Shown here piece after piece: positions 36,671 through 47,487 of a DNA stretch of 64,000 bases. This DNA is from Oxytricha trifallax (lineage: Eukaryota; Ciliophora; Spirotrichea; Sporadotrichida; Oxytrichidae): assembly GCA_000711775.1 (NCBI GenBank), contig ARYC01001539.1, forward strand, positions 35,782-99,781, in the 5' to 3' direction. Numbering within the stretch: the stretch's first letter is position 1; each line of letters opens with the position of its first letter. A program made the position numbers and the translations under genes. The notes under the pieces were generated by a model. The model had not been told where the DNA came from. It worked only from the letters and a program-made list of their open reading frames with translations, and searched no databases.

Positions 36671-38312
36671 TAACTCGCATCGAGGGTTCAAGACCCCCTG
36701 AGCATATCAATTATGAAAGGGCAGGGCCCTTTTTGTTAGATCCTCACTGAGATCCAGGATCTGGTGGTACATGAGATACTTTAAGCATAATTTCGTTGAT
36801 TAATTAGCTTCTTCTTTCTAGTTCCTCCAGTTGAATTGTCATGGGTACTGATGGGAATGCAGACGCAATGTCGACGAACCAAAGTTGTTTGTATTATTAT
36901 TACTTAATTATGTTAATAAGTTCAGTTGTATGTTTCCCCATTTGTTCGCCAGGTCTAAAGCCTATCTGTTCCTTGGCAACAGTTAACCAAAGTTTATAAG
37001 AGTAAAGTCTCGACCAGGAAGCTTCCATCATTTTCCTCAAAATTGAGGTCATAGCTATTTGTCTGGTCTTGTTGATTGGAGGTTGGATAGAGTCTGTTTT
37101 TGAGAGAAGCATTAGGTTTGCATCATTGACCCATAGGGGTACTACTTAGTTGTTGTTAACCCAATTCTCAATAGTTTAGAGTGCTAGTAGAGCTCTATCG
37201 TGTTTTCTGATCCATTGATCACTTATGTTGTCAGGGCCAAGAGCTTTATCTGTTGGAGCGTTTCTTAGGATGTCTGGTAGTAGTTTATGTCTCTTAGTAT
37301 ACTTCCAGTATACTGATCCTATCTCCGACTAGGTATATTGGTCTTGGTCTTGGAGACCAGAATTCTTGAAGGCCGGTATAAACTGGCCAGAACCTTGAAT
37401 TCCGATGTACTGCTTAGCAGCAATGACACTGTCTGAAAGTGAAAGATTTTCTATTTGTTGGACTATTTTTCCTTTAGCAGCTCCTATACTTCTCTGAATG
37501 ACTCTGTTGGCATCTTTAAGGTTGCCTTCAAACCAGAGTTGTTTAATCTTATTAGCAGCAGAGAGAAAGTGTGACTTAGCTTAGATAATTTTGGTAGGTT
37601 TAGGTTGGATTTGTTGTCCGCCATACCAGGCTGAGTCTTCTTTGAGGAGGGCGTTTACCTGAGCTTTTGTGATTTTGAGCTCAGCTGGACTGCCATAGAT
37701 AAATTCAAACTCCTTGTATAGTAGCATGTGATCTGAGGTAGATAGTAGTTAGTACTACTTGTTCACTTGTAGGTTAGGGTGGTAGATATAGTCGATGTTT
37801 GAGTTGGAGTCCGGTCTGGTTACTAAATAGGTATTAGTTAAGGATTAAGCCACGTAATTAAGGTCACCGGTTATTAAATAGGAAGGGTCTTAGGAATGAG
37901 TAGACAACCAATCTTCAAAGTAACTTTTGTGAGATTGGAACTGGGATGAGATGTAGAGATTGACAACCTTTATTTCTAGGTCTAGCAGATCTAGTGTTAC
38001 GGATAAAGGGATTTCACAAGCCAGTTGTGAGACTCTTGAGAGTCCTTTCCTGATAAGGGTGCAGGTGCCATGGATACCATCTTTGATCTTTGTTCTAGAA
38101 TGGTAGCAGTCGTAGTTGGGGAAGAAAATCTTAGAATGTCTCGTCTCTTAAAGAGTGACGATATCGGGATCAGTTTAGGAGATAACCTTCTCCAGGAAGA
38201 TCAACGAGTCTAGCGAAGAGCATCTCATGTTCCAATTTACCACTTTTAGGTTGGAGGCTTGCATACTTGACTCGTGCTTAAATTAGTAGGTTAGATCTTT
38301 AACTTTCTAATT
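36627..38312 (-). mobile_element. LINE (non-LTR retrotransposon), minus strand, internally shortened
   Basis: Runs from 38312 (5') to a (TTA)n tail at 36627-36670. It has an AP-type endonuclease and the start of a reverse transcriptase, and a G/C-rich 3' end (AAAAAGGGCCCTGCCC... then GGGGGTCTTGAACCC before the tail) laid out like the other two LINE ends here. The element is only ~1.7 kb because most of the reverse transcriptase and the C-terminal region are missing. Its 5' edge carries TAAATTAGAAAGTTA, shared with the repeats at 52450 and 57500. Confidence 0.93.
36744..38264 (-). CDS. LINE ORF: AP endonuclease plus N-terminal reverse transcriptase
   Basis: An uninterrupted frame of 506 codons plus TGA, with TAA/TAG as Gln. 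The endonuclease (residues ~1-210) shows VVNWNMR, TLQETRHSKIF, LITGDLNYV, SNIDYIYHPN and TSDHM, covering the catalytic Asn, Glu, Asp, Asn and His positions of the APE family. A linker follows with KALGPDNISDQW. Reverse transcriptase motifs then appear: TRQIAMTSILRK, EQIGFRPGEQMGKHTTEL and FVDIASAFPSV (motif A Asp). After motif A the sequence changes abruptly and stops, so the YxDD region is absent. This copy could in principle encode a nicking endonuclease but not a working polymerase. Confidence 0.93.
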
Positions 38313-38639
38313 TATTAATATAAAAAACTTATTATATAAATTAATTTACGTAGAACTGTATAGCAGTTTCTTTAAAAAATCAATTTAAAATTCATGTCAC
38401 CAATTGGAATTTTTCTCTATATTTAAGTATAAATTTTATTTATAACATCTATTTATATTTTAATTTTAAATCCTCAAGAATCAAATACTCTAAAATGCTT
38501 GTAATTAAGTAATGCCTGAGTTGTAAATTTTCCTTCAATTTTAATTTTCTCTCCATTACTATATTATTCTAATTTTAATTTATTTCTTTTTGAAAGTAAA
38601 ATACTCTAAATGGCTTAAAGTCATTATTTTTGAATAAAG
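38313..38639. other. AT-rich flank of the LINE
   Basis: No gene seen. The first bases (TTAACTTTCTAATTTA at 38297-38313) are the complement of the shared 5'-edge motif. Confidence 0.5.
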
Positions 38640-38965
38640 ATGTCTTTAATGTCATCACTTTAATTGCGTTGGTTAACCAATGCTTGAGCTGGCAGAGAAG
38701 CTGACTTTTATCAGCTTTCTATCCTTCGTTTTAAACCACCTGATTATCTTTTGGGCCAATCTGCTTGTAAATTCAAATCCTCCTGCAGTACCTCTTTTCT
38801 CTTAATTTTTCTTTTTTAAGCAAATAATTTGATAATCTTCCAGCCATAAGCTATCTTTATTTTTATTCTATCATTTGATTTTAAAATGTGAATCAAGTAG
38901 TCTCGATTATCTTATGGATTTGTAAGGTAAATGCTTATTGCAGAAAGCCACTTTTAATTATCACT
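38640..38965 (-). pseudogene. minus-strand coding fragment, unknown
   Basis: Less AT-rich than neighbours. The minus strand reads KWLSAISIYLTNPQDNRDYL and IKIAYGWKIIKLFAQKRKIK, then after a frame change GGFEFTSRLAQKIIRWFKTK and DRKLIKVSFSASSSIGQPTQ to a TGA near 38670. The two blocks look like one basic protein broken by an indel near 38795. No family recognised. Confidence 0.4.
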
Positions 38966-41190
38966 ATAAGAACATTCTCGTTGTTAACTTCGTTTTTTTC
39001 ACTTGGTCACTGTCCTCATGGTCTTCGTAACCATGACTGTGACTATTATGAGAACTGATAAAATTTATATTTATGGTTGTGATTGGTTGTTCTCTTCTCT
39101 AAAATTTTAAATATTATTTCTTATAGACTACAAGTACGCTTTTTCTTTCTTAAAATTGATTTCATATTTGGGATTCGGTATCATTTTTGATAATCTTCAC
39201 AGAAATTTATAGAGTAAATTAGTACTGTAATTAAGCACTTCACAACATGAACTAAGTAGATAGCATTTTCCAATATAATATATATATATAAGTTTTTTGA
39301 ATAAATGTAATTACCTCTTAACTTAAAGCTATCTAGCCTGGATTTATTTATTCCACACATTGATCCATTCATTCCAACTTCTTACCTTTAAATTGTGTAT
39401 AAAGTTCTTAAGGATGCTTCCCAATTTTATCTTAAGATAAAAATCAAAATAATCGTGAATAAATTTACTTCAAAAGTTATACTAGTTAGTTATATGTTTA
39501 AGTTATACTGATAAAAATTCTTATTGTTCTAATCCATAAGTAATGCAATTGATTATATTTATGATATTTTTGTAAATGGTATTATAACACTGAGTGGGAT
39601 TAAATCAATCTGTTAGGAAATGATGAATTTAAGCAAGGTAAATGTCATAAAATATGATTTTTCCAGCTTTCCAACACACATTATAAAAGCAAAGACTGAG
39701 ATTTACTCTGTCTTGAAAATCCTAATTATTGGTGGTATATATTTAAGTCATTGATTTGTATCAGATAAATCATATTTCATAGTACTAATGTGCACACTAT
39801 AGCAATTAATCAATCCTTTATCTGCATTAAGTTATATTTATTAAATAATTATTTCTTGACATGATTATGTTCTAGATTTTTCAATAAATTCTGGAAAAGC
39901 TAAATTTTGAGCAGATTCTTTTATATTATACTGTGATTTTGTATTTTAAACATATAATCAAGAGGTACAAATTTTGAAATTTAAACGATTATATTCTCTC
40001 TCAATTTATATTTATGTATTCAGATACTTTGCTTTTCTTTTTTGCAAACAATTTATGCAAGAAAAATTCGTAGCCCTAAAATTCAATTGTTTTATAACCC
40101 ATTAGAGCTGCTAAGATACTTGAAAGTATTTTATTTAATTCTGTTTTCCTGGTTCCATTTTTAAAAGTCTTTGCCATGTATCATTTTCTGCATTAAAATC
40201 AAAGGGAATTTTGCGAAAATACTATCTATATCTCTTCTTGATTAGTAAAAAGTTTAAGGTATATTATCAATACAATCTAGCTATTTATTAAAAAAATCTT
40301 AAAGAAAAAACAATACTATGTCTGATAAAATGAAAAATGAAATTTTCTAAGTTGTTAACCCAAATGAGAAAGTTTTATCTGACTACTAGCTGTGAACATA
40401 TTGTATATGATTTTAAAATTAACAGTGTTTTTTAATTATGTTTTATATTTAAATTATTATTTTAAACAACTTGTTTTTATGATGAGAAAATAAAGAAGCA
40501 ATATTATAAATTATTATTGGATTAAATTTCCTTTCACAGTTTTTTTCTCATTAAATTAATTTGATTTAGTTTTATTTTCTTCTTCGTTTACTTTGATAAA
40601 AAGTTTTCTATTAATTATAATTGAAATCAAGTTTTCAAATATTTTCAAACTATTTATTTTAATTTAATTCTAGAATTTATATTAATTAATACATATTTAA
40701 TCAAAGATAGATATATTAAATAATTTTTTTAAAAAAATATAAGATTTAAATTTTGAATTCATATAAAAGTTAAGCTAAATAATTACTACAGTTACAGCCT
40801 CACCTAGTTTCGCTGCAGCAGTTGCTATATCTTGTGAATTTAATTTGAGTTTAATTAAAATTATGAAATTTTTGAAGCCTTTTATATACTATTTTAATTT
40901 TATATAATTGAGAGACATCCGCAAAAACATTGTCTCTCTATGTTTAATTTATACATAAATTAGTAAAATTCAGTATTTTTAAGTATTTTTTATAATTTCA
41001 TTTTTGCTTATTTAGAGCTGTTTCTGTTTTTATTTTTTAAATACTTAAGGATGTTTTTATAAATTCTAAGGATTTTTTAATGCCTTAAAATGTTTCCTTA
41101 TTTAAAATATGTGATAAAATTAAGATAATACTAAAAAATTAATGATCCATTTCTTTAAATATTATTATAATTCCATCTTTATATAGATGT
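38966..41190. other. AT-rich DNA, no clear gene
   Basis: No supported coding frame. A small region near 39000-39050 is less AT-rich and contains GGTCTTCGTAACCATGACTG without clear coding sense. Confidence 0.45.
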
Positions 41191-41193
41191 ATT

Positions 41194-41208
41194 AAACCCT
41201 AAAACCCC
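41194..41208 (+). repeat. degenerate C4A4 telomere-like motif
   Basis: AAACCCTAAAACCCC resembles the TBE end CAAAACCCCAAAACCCC with one or two changes. No TBE coding sequence follows immediately and no matching opposite end was found nearby. It could be a decayed element end or chance. Confidence 0.35.
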
Positions 41209-41409
41209 ATCATCGTCTCATTTTCAAAGTAAAAGAAGTTATATAGTAAGTAAATATAACAAAAAATAATACCTCCTACCATTCATGAATTCTCAATCGT
41301 CAATCTGATCTTGAACTGGTATAAGCTGCTTAATGTTGATATCATGTAGGTACTTTTTATTCCCAATTATAAATAAATTTTATTTTGGGGTCATGTTTGA
41401 TTTACTTCA

Positions 41410-42690
41410 TTACTGTGTTTTGAATGCTAATGCTAGGCATTATCTTTGACTGTGATTGTTCTATAATTACATATTAATTTATTCACTTTTATACTTAAGC
41501 GAATTTCTTTCCATGTTTGTCACTCTTGTACTTATTGTTGCAATATTCTCATTAATTATATTCATATTTTTAGTAATATTGCCTTTGCATTCTTCAATGG
41601 TCTCATTGAAAGTGTCTGCAACACATCTCAGTTTCTTTTCAACATCTCTTACTAGACTTTCTAGTCCACTAATTTAATCATTACTTTAATAAAATAAAGA
41701 CTACAATTACTCTTCTGTTGTTTTTAATCTGAGGTTGAATCCTAAAATTCTTTTGCATCTCAATGATATTGTCATTGATCCTTCTCATTTTTCTTGCCAA
41801 CGATCATTGGGTTACAGCACCGAGAGTTGGTGCTACCTTTCTTATATCATCAACCAATATTTAGAATGTCTGTTTAATCTCCTCTCGCCCATCAGCGACT
41901 TTTATTAAAATTTACTCAAAATCAACTGCATTGAGTTAGATTCCAACTTGGTCAATTTGCTGAAAGCCTCCTGAATTTGTTCTGTCAATTTTAAAATTGT
42001 TGATTTTGAAGAACATCCGCCACTTATTATAGTAGACACTCATTTATTTCTTATCGAGTTTTCGATGTAAGCTCTCCAAATTTCTTCTCGATCAAGTATT
42101 CAATTTAATAAAGTTCAGGAAAGGTTGTGTCACTCTGTATGTTTGATATTTCTGATTCTTTATGCTTTAAATCGGACTACAGGGACTACAATTCCAATCC
42201 GATAGCATTACTTTAGTTTGCATTCTTTGAATGGGTTAACGAGTTATAGCTTCTATTTGAAGTATCATCATTATTTTGATCCCCCTTAATTGGGGTTGCC
42301 TTTGTAATTTTTTTGGGTATTATTGGTTTTCTTTTTATTTGATGGTGTAGATGCCTAGCTATTAGCTTTTCGTGAATTGAGGTTAGAAACTAGCCAGTTT
42401 TTATGCATATTTATTGTCTCTGACCCAGACTTTTTTTTAGCTATATTTTAATACCTTGTAAGTTTGCCTTCCCAGCATGCCTTGCTTCTTCAAATGCTCC
42501 AGTATTTTCTGATTTGACTCTTATTATTTCAGTTACTCAAATTGCTCATCATTGAAAAAGTCTGCAGTGTAGCCTGAGTTCTCATCACATTAAACCTCAG
42601 ACAGAGCAGATTCACGTTTTTATTTTTATTTACCTTTCGAAGTTTTATCAATTTTTGGATTGTATTACCTAGATTCATAGCTTGCTTAAA
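41410..42690 (-). pseudogene. coiled-coil protein gene, minus strand
   Basis: Three consecutive open segments with TAA/TAG as Gln. 42690-41997: YTADFFNDEQFEQLKQQESN, HLKKQGMLGRQTYKVLKYSQ, ... IEYLIEKKFGELTSKTRQEI, ending LQNQQFQN-TGA. 41985-41720: LTEQIQEAFSKLTKLESNS; REEIKQTFQILVDDIRKVAP. 41690-41416: ISGLESLVRDVEKKLRCVAD, TFNETIEECKGNITKNMNII. Heptad-like, Lys/Glu/Gln-rich helices indicate a long coiled coil. Frame changes between segments suggest indels or missed introns. It lies upstream of the 43178 hairpin and may belong to the same larger element. Confidence 0.5.
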
Positions 42691-43177
42691 TAGTATTTGA
42701 AGCTGCTAGATTTAGTTTCATCTTGAGCAAAAAGTTATTCTCTATTCATTAATTTTAGCAACCTAATTTTAAGAGACTTTTATTGTTACTAATCTAAGAC
42801 TGCTATATGAAGTTTATCTTTTATTTTGTTAGTTAATTTCTAAAGTTCAAAATGTTCAAAATACTAACAAACTCTAACACTCTATACAAAACTCTTACAA
42901 TTTTTTTATATGAAAAAAACTAAAATACAGCATTTAATAAAAATTAAATTAAATAGCTTAACTATAAACCCTATTAAGCTGTAGCAGAACTGGTTGTATT
43001 AATAGTTAAAGGGATTCTCATTCTACTTTCGATAAGATGCTAACAATATTTACAAATGAATTTCTAAAACCCCTCATTGAAAATACAAAAATCTCAAATA
43101 GTACATTTTATTTATAAAACTTGTATTACCCCATGTTTTTTACTCTTTACTATTTTGAAGTTTTTAAGAAATTTTTG

Positions 43178-43219
43178 AAGGGACATTTTTTCACCATACC
43201 ATGGTGTAATTTTGCCCTT
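43178..43219. repeat. hairpin palindrome, left end of the candidate element
   Basis: AAGGGACATTTTTTCACCAT, a 3-base centre, then ATGGTGTAATTTTGCCCTT: an imperfect palindrome of about 42 bp. A close relative lies at 47450-47487. Confidence 0.8.
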
Positions 43220-43376
43220 TTTTTTAAAGTTGAAAATAAAATTAGTTATTATGCTTTATTTTAGTGATAAAAAATTTTAGCAATTTGTTTATTAAAGATG
43301 TTGTGTAAAATTAAAAATTTAGGTTATTAAATTACTGGATTGAAATCACTTTAATCCCCAATAGCAAAAACATTCA

Positions 43377-44171
43377 AATCATAAAGTTATTATTCTATTG
43401 AATAGGTTGCTAGTTTAAAACGTTGCCCTCTTGATCAATTAATCCACCATAGTGGAGTTGCATGACGAGCTGTTTATAGTTGACTAGTTCTTCATTTTAA
43501 CCCCTTAAATCATTCATTTCATCCCTGACCCGTTGGTTTTGTTCCATAAATTTGTGTTTTGATTTTGAGCCAATGTTCATACCAGATTTTTATTCTTCCT
43601 AGTAAACTTATCTAGATTTTCTTTTTGTGCTCTATATCAATAAGAATGCTGATCTTCCCTTATTAACTAAAGCTGAGTTAGATTTTATATTATACTTACC
43701 ACTGTAACTTATGGAATTGTTTAGGGCATCTAATAATTAGGGCTTCAAGTGTACAATGTTATTTTGTGAATTATCAAGCCTGACTCTTCTTTATTCCTTA
43801 GCACTCTATATCATCTAGTTAATTCCTTCAGTGTCAAGAGTCAGTAGAATATCAGTAATCCACTTTTTATCTAAATGGAGCAAGTCCATTTAATCTGGCA
43901 AATACTTCAATATTGAAGGCTTATCTTCAGCATACGATTAAAATTGTCAGCAGTAAGTCTCTCAATCTGAGGAATAGCAGATAGTGTAACATCGCTTCGT
44001 TTCAAAAACTATAACATAGTCTAACAAATTATAGTACCTTTTTCTACCCTGTAAGGATGCTCCTGAAAAAGTATATATTTGAGCAATTGATCTTGGGTAG
44101 GTAGGCCCCACATTCCTAAGCGAGAAAGCCGTAAAGCTCTTTTTTTTGAACCTATTTTTATTTAACCTCAC
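43377..44171 (-). pseudogene. unknown protein with C-terminal coiled coil, in the candidate element
   Basis: Minus-strand frame. 44060-43940 reads LKRSDVTLSAIPQIERLTAD and NFNRML. After a one-base shift near 43935 it continues KPSILKYLPDQMDLLHLDKK, WITDILLTLDTEGINQMIQS, SKSKHKFMEQNQRVRDEMND and NEELVNYKQLVMQLHYGGLI to TGA at 43377. The last 60 residues look like a coiled coil. The upstream frame 44171-43962 (MRLNKNRFKKKSFTAFSLRN) may supply the N-terminus. No known family. Confidence 0.5.
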
Positions 44172-44392
44172 TCATATGAGCCCCAGTAAATTGTTGTTCA
44201 TTTATTGCGTTATAAAGTAAAGTAACATACAAAATTTATAAATATTAATAGTAGAGTTGTTAAATATAATAATTTTTATGATAGTTTGTTAGACTTTTAA
44301 TTTAACTTATAATTTTATTTACTTTAACTACACAATTATTATTTTATATAGTAATAACTATAAAATAAACTTAATAGAAATCGAAATAAATT

Positions 44393-44856
44393 ATGGAGAA
44401 GCGGAATCCAGAAAATTTTAAATAATCAGACATCAGAGACTTTTTGCATCAAGGTAATTGGCGGAGGCCATCAACTGATGAGGACGATGAACTTCCAGAA
44501 TAGCATGTTGCTGATAATGATAATTCATATAAAGAGTTAGTATACTGCAAAACAACTTGTTTGATGGCTCCTGGTAACCATGAGATAAATGACTAAAGAC
44601 TGATTTCTCTAACAAAGTCTCACATCCAATGTTTAGAAACAAAAGTATTACAAATTATCAAAAACAAAATTTTTAGCACCTAAATTATTCATCCTCGTAA
44701 ACTTGTATGTACAGTAGTTGAGGACAATAAACTATAGCGTGCTTTAAGTGAGGATTAGATTAGTGTTTCCTTATAAACAATAGATATTATTAGCTAAAGT
44801 AGAATCCTAAATAACAAATAATAAAGTCTCACAAAAAAGAAAAAGTTACAAAGTTG
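44393..44856 (+). CDS. N-terminal region upstream of the DDE transposase
   Basis: ATG at 44393 opens a 154-codon frame ending in TGA: MEKRNPENFKQSDIRDFLHQ, then PSTDEDDELPEQHVADNDNS, YCKTTCLMAPGNHEINDQRL, and a Gln/Lys-rich end. It may be a separate product or the N-terminus (DNA-binding part) of the transposase, separated from it by a broken or intron-containing stretch at 44857-45224. No domain can be named from sequence alone. Confidence 0.45.
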
Positions 44857-45224
44857 AGTCTTCTCATTAACATTGATTGAGATTTTTAATCTTAAGAGAA
44901 TGGACATATAGTAAAAAAATTAAACTATTTATTTTTATCTCCTAAATTAATATATAATGCTGTAAACAATCCAATATTAATGCTTATCCATAAAATGTTG
45001 GTCATGTGATTGTAAGCTTATCAGAAATCTGTATCATAAACATGGTTGCACAAAAAACATTTAATGAAGAGATTCAAAATTAATATCTTCAAAGTTAACT
45101 TAGAAAGTAGAAGTTGATAAGCCAATACAATTTAAAGTTATAAAAACATTAAACATGAGAAAAATACCAAATTAAACTAATAGATAATGCTATTCGTCTT
45201 GTTTAACAAAACTCTAAATAAATA

Positions 45225-45962
45225 ATGTCAGCCAAATAAATTCATGACTACTTGATCTTCAAACTAAATCTTAAGGTACCATTTGCAAGGATTAGAAACT
45301 TTATTAGAAACAATATTGGACTTACTTACAAGAAGGTATATCACATTGACAAAATATCAAACAGTTTAGAATGTTTGAAACAAAGATAAATTGCAGCAAT
45401 CTATTATGTGAACTTCATGAACTAAAACAAGTTAATTATAAATATTGATGAGAGTAGTATATAAAGCTAGAACTATTTGAGAAAAGCTTGGAGTATGAAG
45501 GGAACCAGAAACTATAACGATTAATTAATAAGATATTACGGAATAAACATGATTGCAGCTGGGTTTAGTGATGGTAGAATTCTTTATACCCTGAGCATTG
45601 GGATAAATAATACAACAAATTTTCTTTATTTTTTACTATAAATCATAGAATACTTAGATAAACCTCTGAGGAATAGAGAATAAATACTGTTTTTAATCGA
45701 TAATGCTACCTACCACACAAGTGTTCTGACATTACAAAATTTAAGATTATACTAGGTAAATGTATTATATTTGGGCCCCTATCGAGAAAAATTTTGCTGT
45801 TATTAAAAAAGATTAGAATCCCATTACCTAGCCTCCTTACAACGAAGTAATTATGAAAGCCTTATAAAATATATCCAAAATAGGGACTTTTCTTGGATGA
45901 AAAATTTCTATTGCAGTTTATTAAAATATGCCAAAGAGGCAATCTTACAAAAAAAAATATGA
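45225..45962 (+). CDS. DDE transposase core, IS630/Tc1-mariner-like
   Basis: Uninterrupted frame of about 245 codons ending in TGA at 45960-45962. Signatures: FARIRNFIRNNIGLTYKKVY (helix-turn-helix tail, as in IS630), LIINIDESSIQ (first Asp), RKAWSMKGTR (the W..KG spacer motif), INMIAAGFSDGRILY, LFLIDNATYHTS (second Asp) and NVLYLGPYREKFCCYQKRLE, where PPYSPxLNPIE is expected. The third acidic residue is probably in YREK or KRLE, so catalytic competence is uncertain. It differs clearly from the TBE transposases. The start is set at the ATG near 45225; the true N-terminus may include the upstream ORF. Confidence 0.85.
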
Positions 45963-46219
45963 AGCACATTCCAATAAAAATAAAATGTTAATTCAAACTA
46001 TGGAATAAAATAAAATAAAATAAAAAATTTAAATTTTTGGGTCTTATAGAGTGAGAAGTCTTATTGAAGCTACTATATTCAATTAAAATAAGTAAATGCT
46101 TTTTATAAAGCTAAAAAAAATAAATTAACTCTTTTTATGTTTAAATAAATTACTAACTTATAATTTTTAAAAGTTAAAATTTGTTAGTTTAATTAATTTT
46201 CAATATAATTTATTAATTT

Positions 46220-47212
46220 TCATTTCTTCATCCTTAATCTAATTGCCAACATGAACTGTATAATCTTTATTAGTATCTGACCTGGTGAATATTTCCAATC
46301 TATACTGCCTTGGAAAATTTAATCAATCATATCCCAGAATTTTTATGGCTTCTTTGAATTTTCAGTTCTTTCTGCCCAAATCTCATCAGAAATCTAATCT
46401 AACTTTGCCTAAATGAAGTTGCCTTTGACACCAATGAGGCAATACTCAATTGAGTTTTCTGGTTTAGAGCTATTTATTAAGTTCTGTTTATGAGTTAGTT
46501 TAATCCATACCAGAGTTTTTATTATTTAATAGCCATTCTGTCTAAAATGACTTTCTCCTATATGCTAAGTATTGAAGAGTGTCTAATAGAATATTATACC
46601 ATGCTGTCGAATTAAAGTTAAAGGTATTTATTTGAGTCTGTGATTTGGTAAATAAGAGTAAGGCATCAATTTCGGACCTTTCCACAGTTTGTCTTCAACA
46701 ACTATAGAAAATAGAGCTCCTTTAAATCTCAACATGGATTGGTGTAAATTTTGCTAAAAGCCATCATTCCTAACATCAACGCATAGCTTGATTGGTCTTC
46801 CTTTGGCCATGTTTTCTATATAATAGTCTTAACATTTTTTTCAAATGCACCCACCTTTAACCTCATAGATGTACTTTGGAATTTTTATCTCTTTTACTTC
46901 GGGATCTTTGTCATGCTTTAAAATCTTTATGGAATAGTAACTGCATTGCTCAAGCTGCTTTTATTCGATTAAAAACTAGGTTTCAAGAATTTTTGCCTTG
47001 TCAACATGAGAACATTTATCGCATGTGCCTTTCGCAATTAACCTTTTTGTGTGTATTTTCTGGCATCCTATACATTCAAGCTTATGTAAGAGTTCTTTAG
47101 CTCGTTAAATTAAATGAAAGTTATTGCATAAGTTCTTGTCACTCCAGTGATTCGCTCTTATATGAAAGTTTTTGAAAAACTTTTGGCTGTAATTGCAGTA
47201 TTAGCCCTCAGG
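46220..47212 (-). CDS. MT-A70-family methyltransferase-like protein, DPPW motif not visible
   Basis: Minus-strand frame of ~330 codons to TGA at 46220-46222. N-terminal part: Cys/His-rich (CIGCQKIH and CDKCSHVDK), a likely zinc ribbon. C-terminal part matches MT-A70 proteins in order: LMPYSYLPNHRLKQIPL, HGIIFYQTLFN, NGYQIIKTLVWIKLTHKQN, SIEYCLIGVKGNF (family CLVGVKGN) and ENSKKPQKFWDMIDQIF (family STSHKPDEIYGMIERL). Where the catalytic DPPW should be there is EDKLW, so it resembles the inactive, MTA9-type partner subunits of ciliate DNA adenine methyltransferases. One in-frame TGA at 46841-46843 precedes the domain: either decay or a single-base error. Confidence 0.83.
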
Positions 47213-47449
47213 TCAAGCACTTCCTTAATTAGCTAGCTTGTTCAGTTCCTCAAATAATACCTGGAATTCTTTGCTGTTTTCTTAAATCATAGAATGGTTT
47301 TTGGTTTACTTATAATTGTTAAATGTGTAGAACACTTTGAGTACACCAAAACTTCTGAATATTTAAAACTTAAATATTTCTTAGTAATAAAAACTAAAGA
47401 TAGTTAAATACTCATTGTTTGTATAGTTTTTATCACTTAAAAGTTATGA

Positions 47450-47487
47450 AGGCTTTTTTCACCATCCCATGGTGAAAAATTGCCCTT
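47450..47487. repeat. hairpin palindrome, right end of the candidate element
   Basis: AAGGCTTTTTTCACCATCCC followed by ATGGTGAAAAATTGCCCTT: an imperfect palindrome closely related to 43178-43219. Confidence 0.8.

Larger units (their letters stand above)
43178..47487. mobile_element. candidate DNA transposon carrying DDE transposase and MT-A70-like gene
   Basis: Bounded by two related hairpins (43178-43219 and 47450-47487) whose tips read TTTTTCACCAT..CCATGGTG and TTGCCC. The tip GGGCAATTTTTCACCAT of one end matches GGGACATTTTTTCACCAT of the other in inverted order. Inside are a minus-strand ORF, a plus-strand N-terminal ORF, a plus-strand DDE transposase and a minus-strand methyltransferase-like gene. 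The alternating-strand layout recalls TBEs, but no C4A4 ends are present. No target duplication was identified, so the ends are provisional. Confidence 0.6.
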
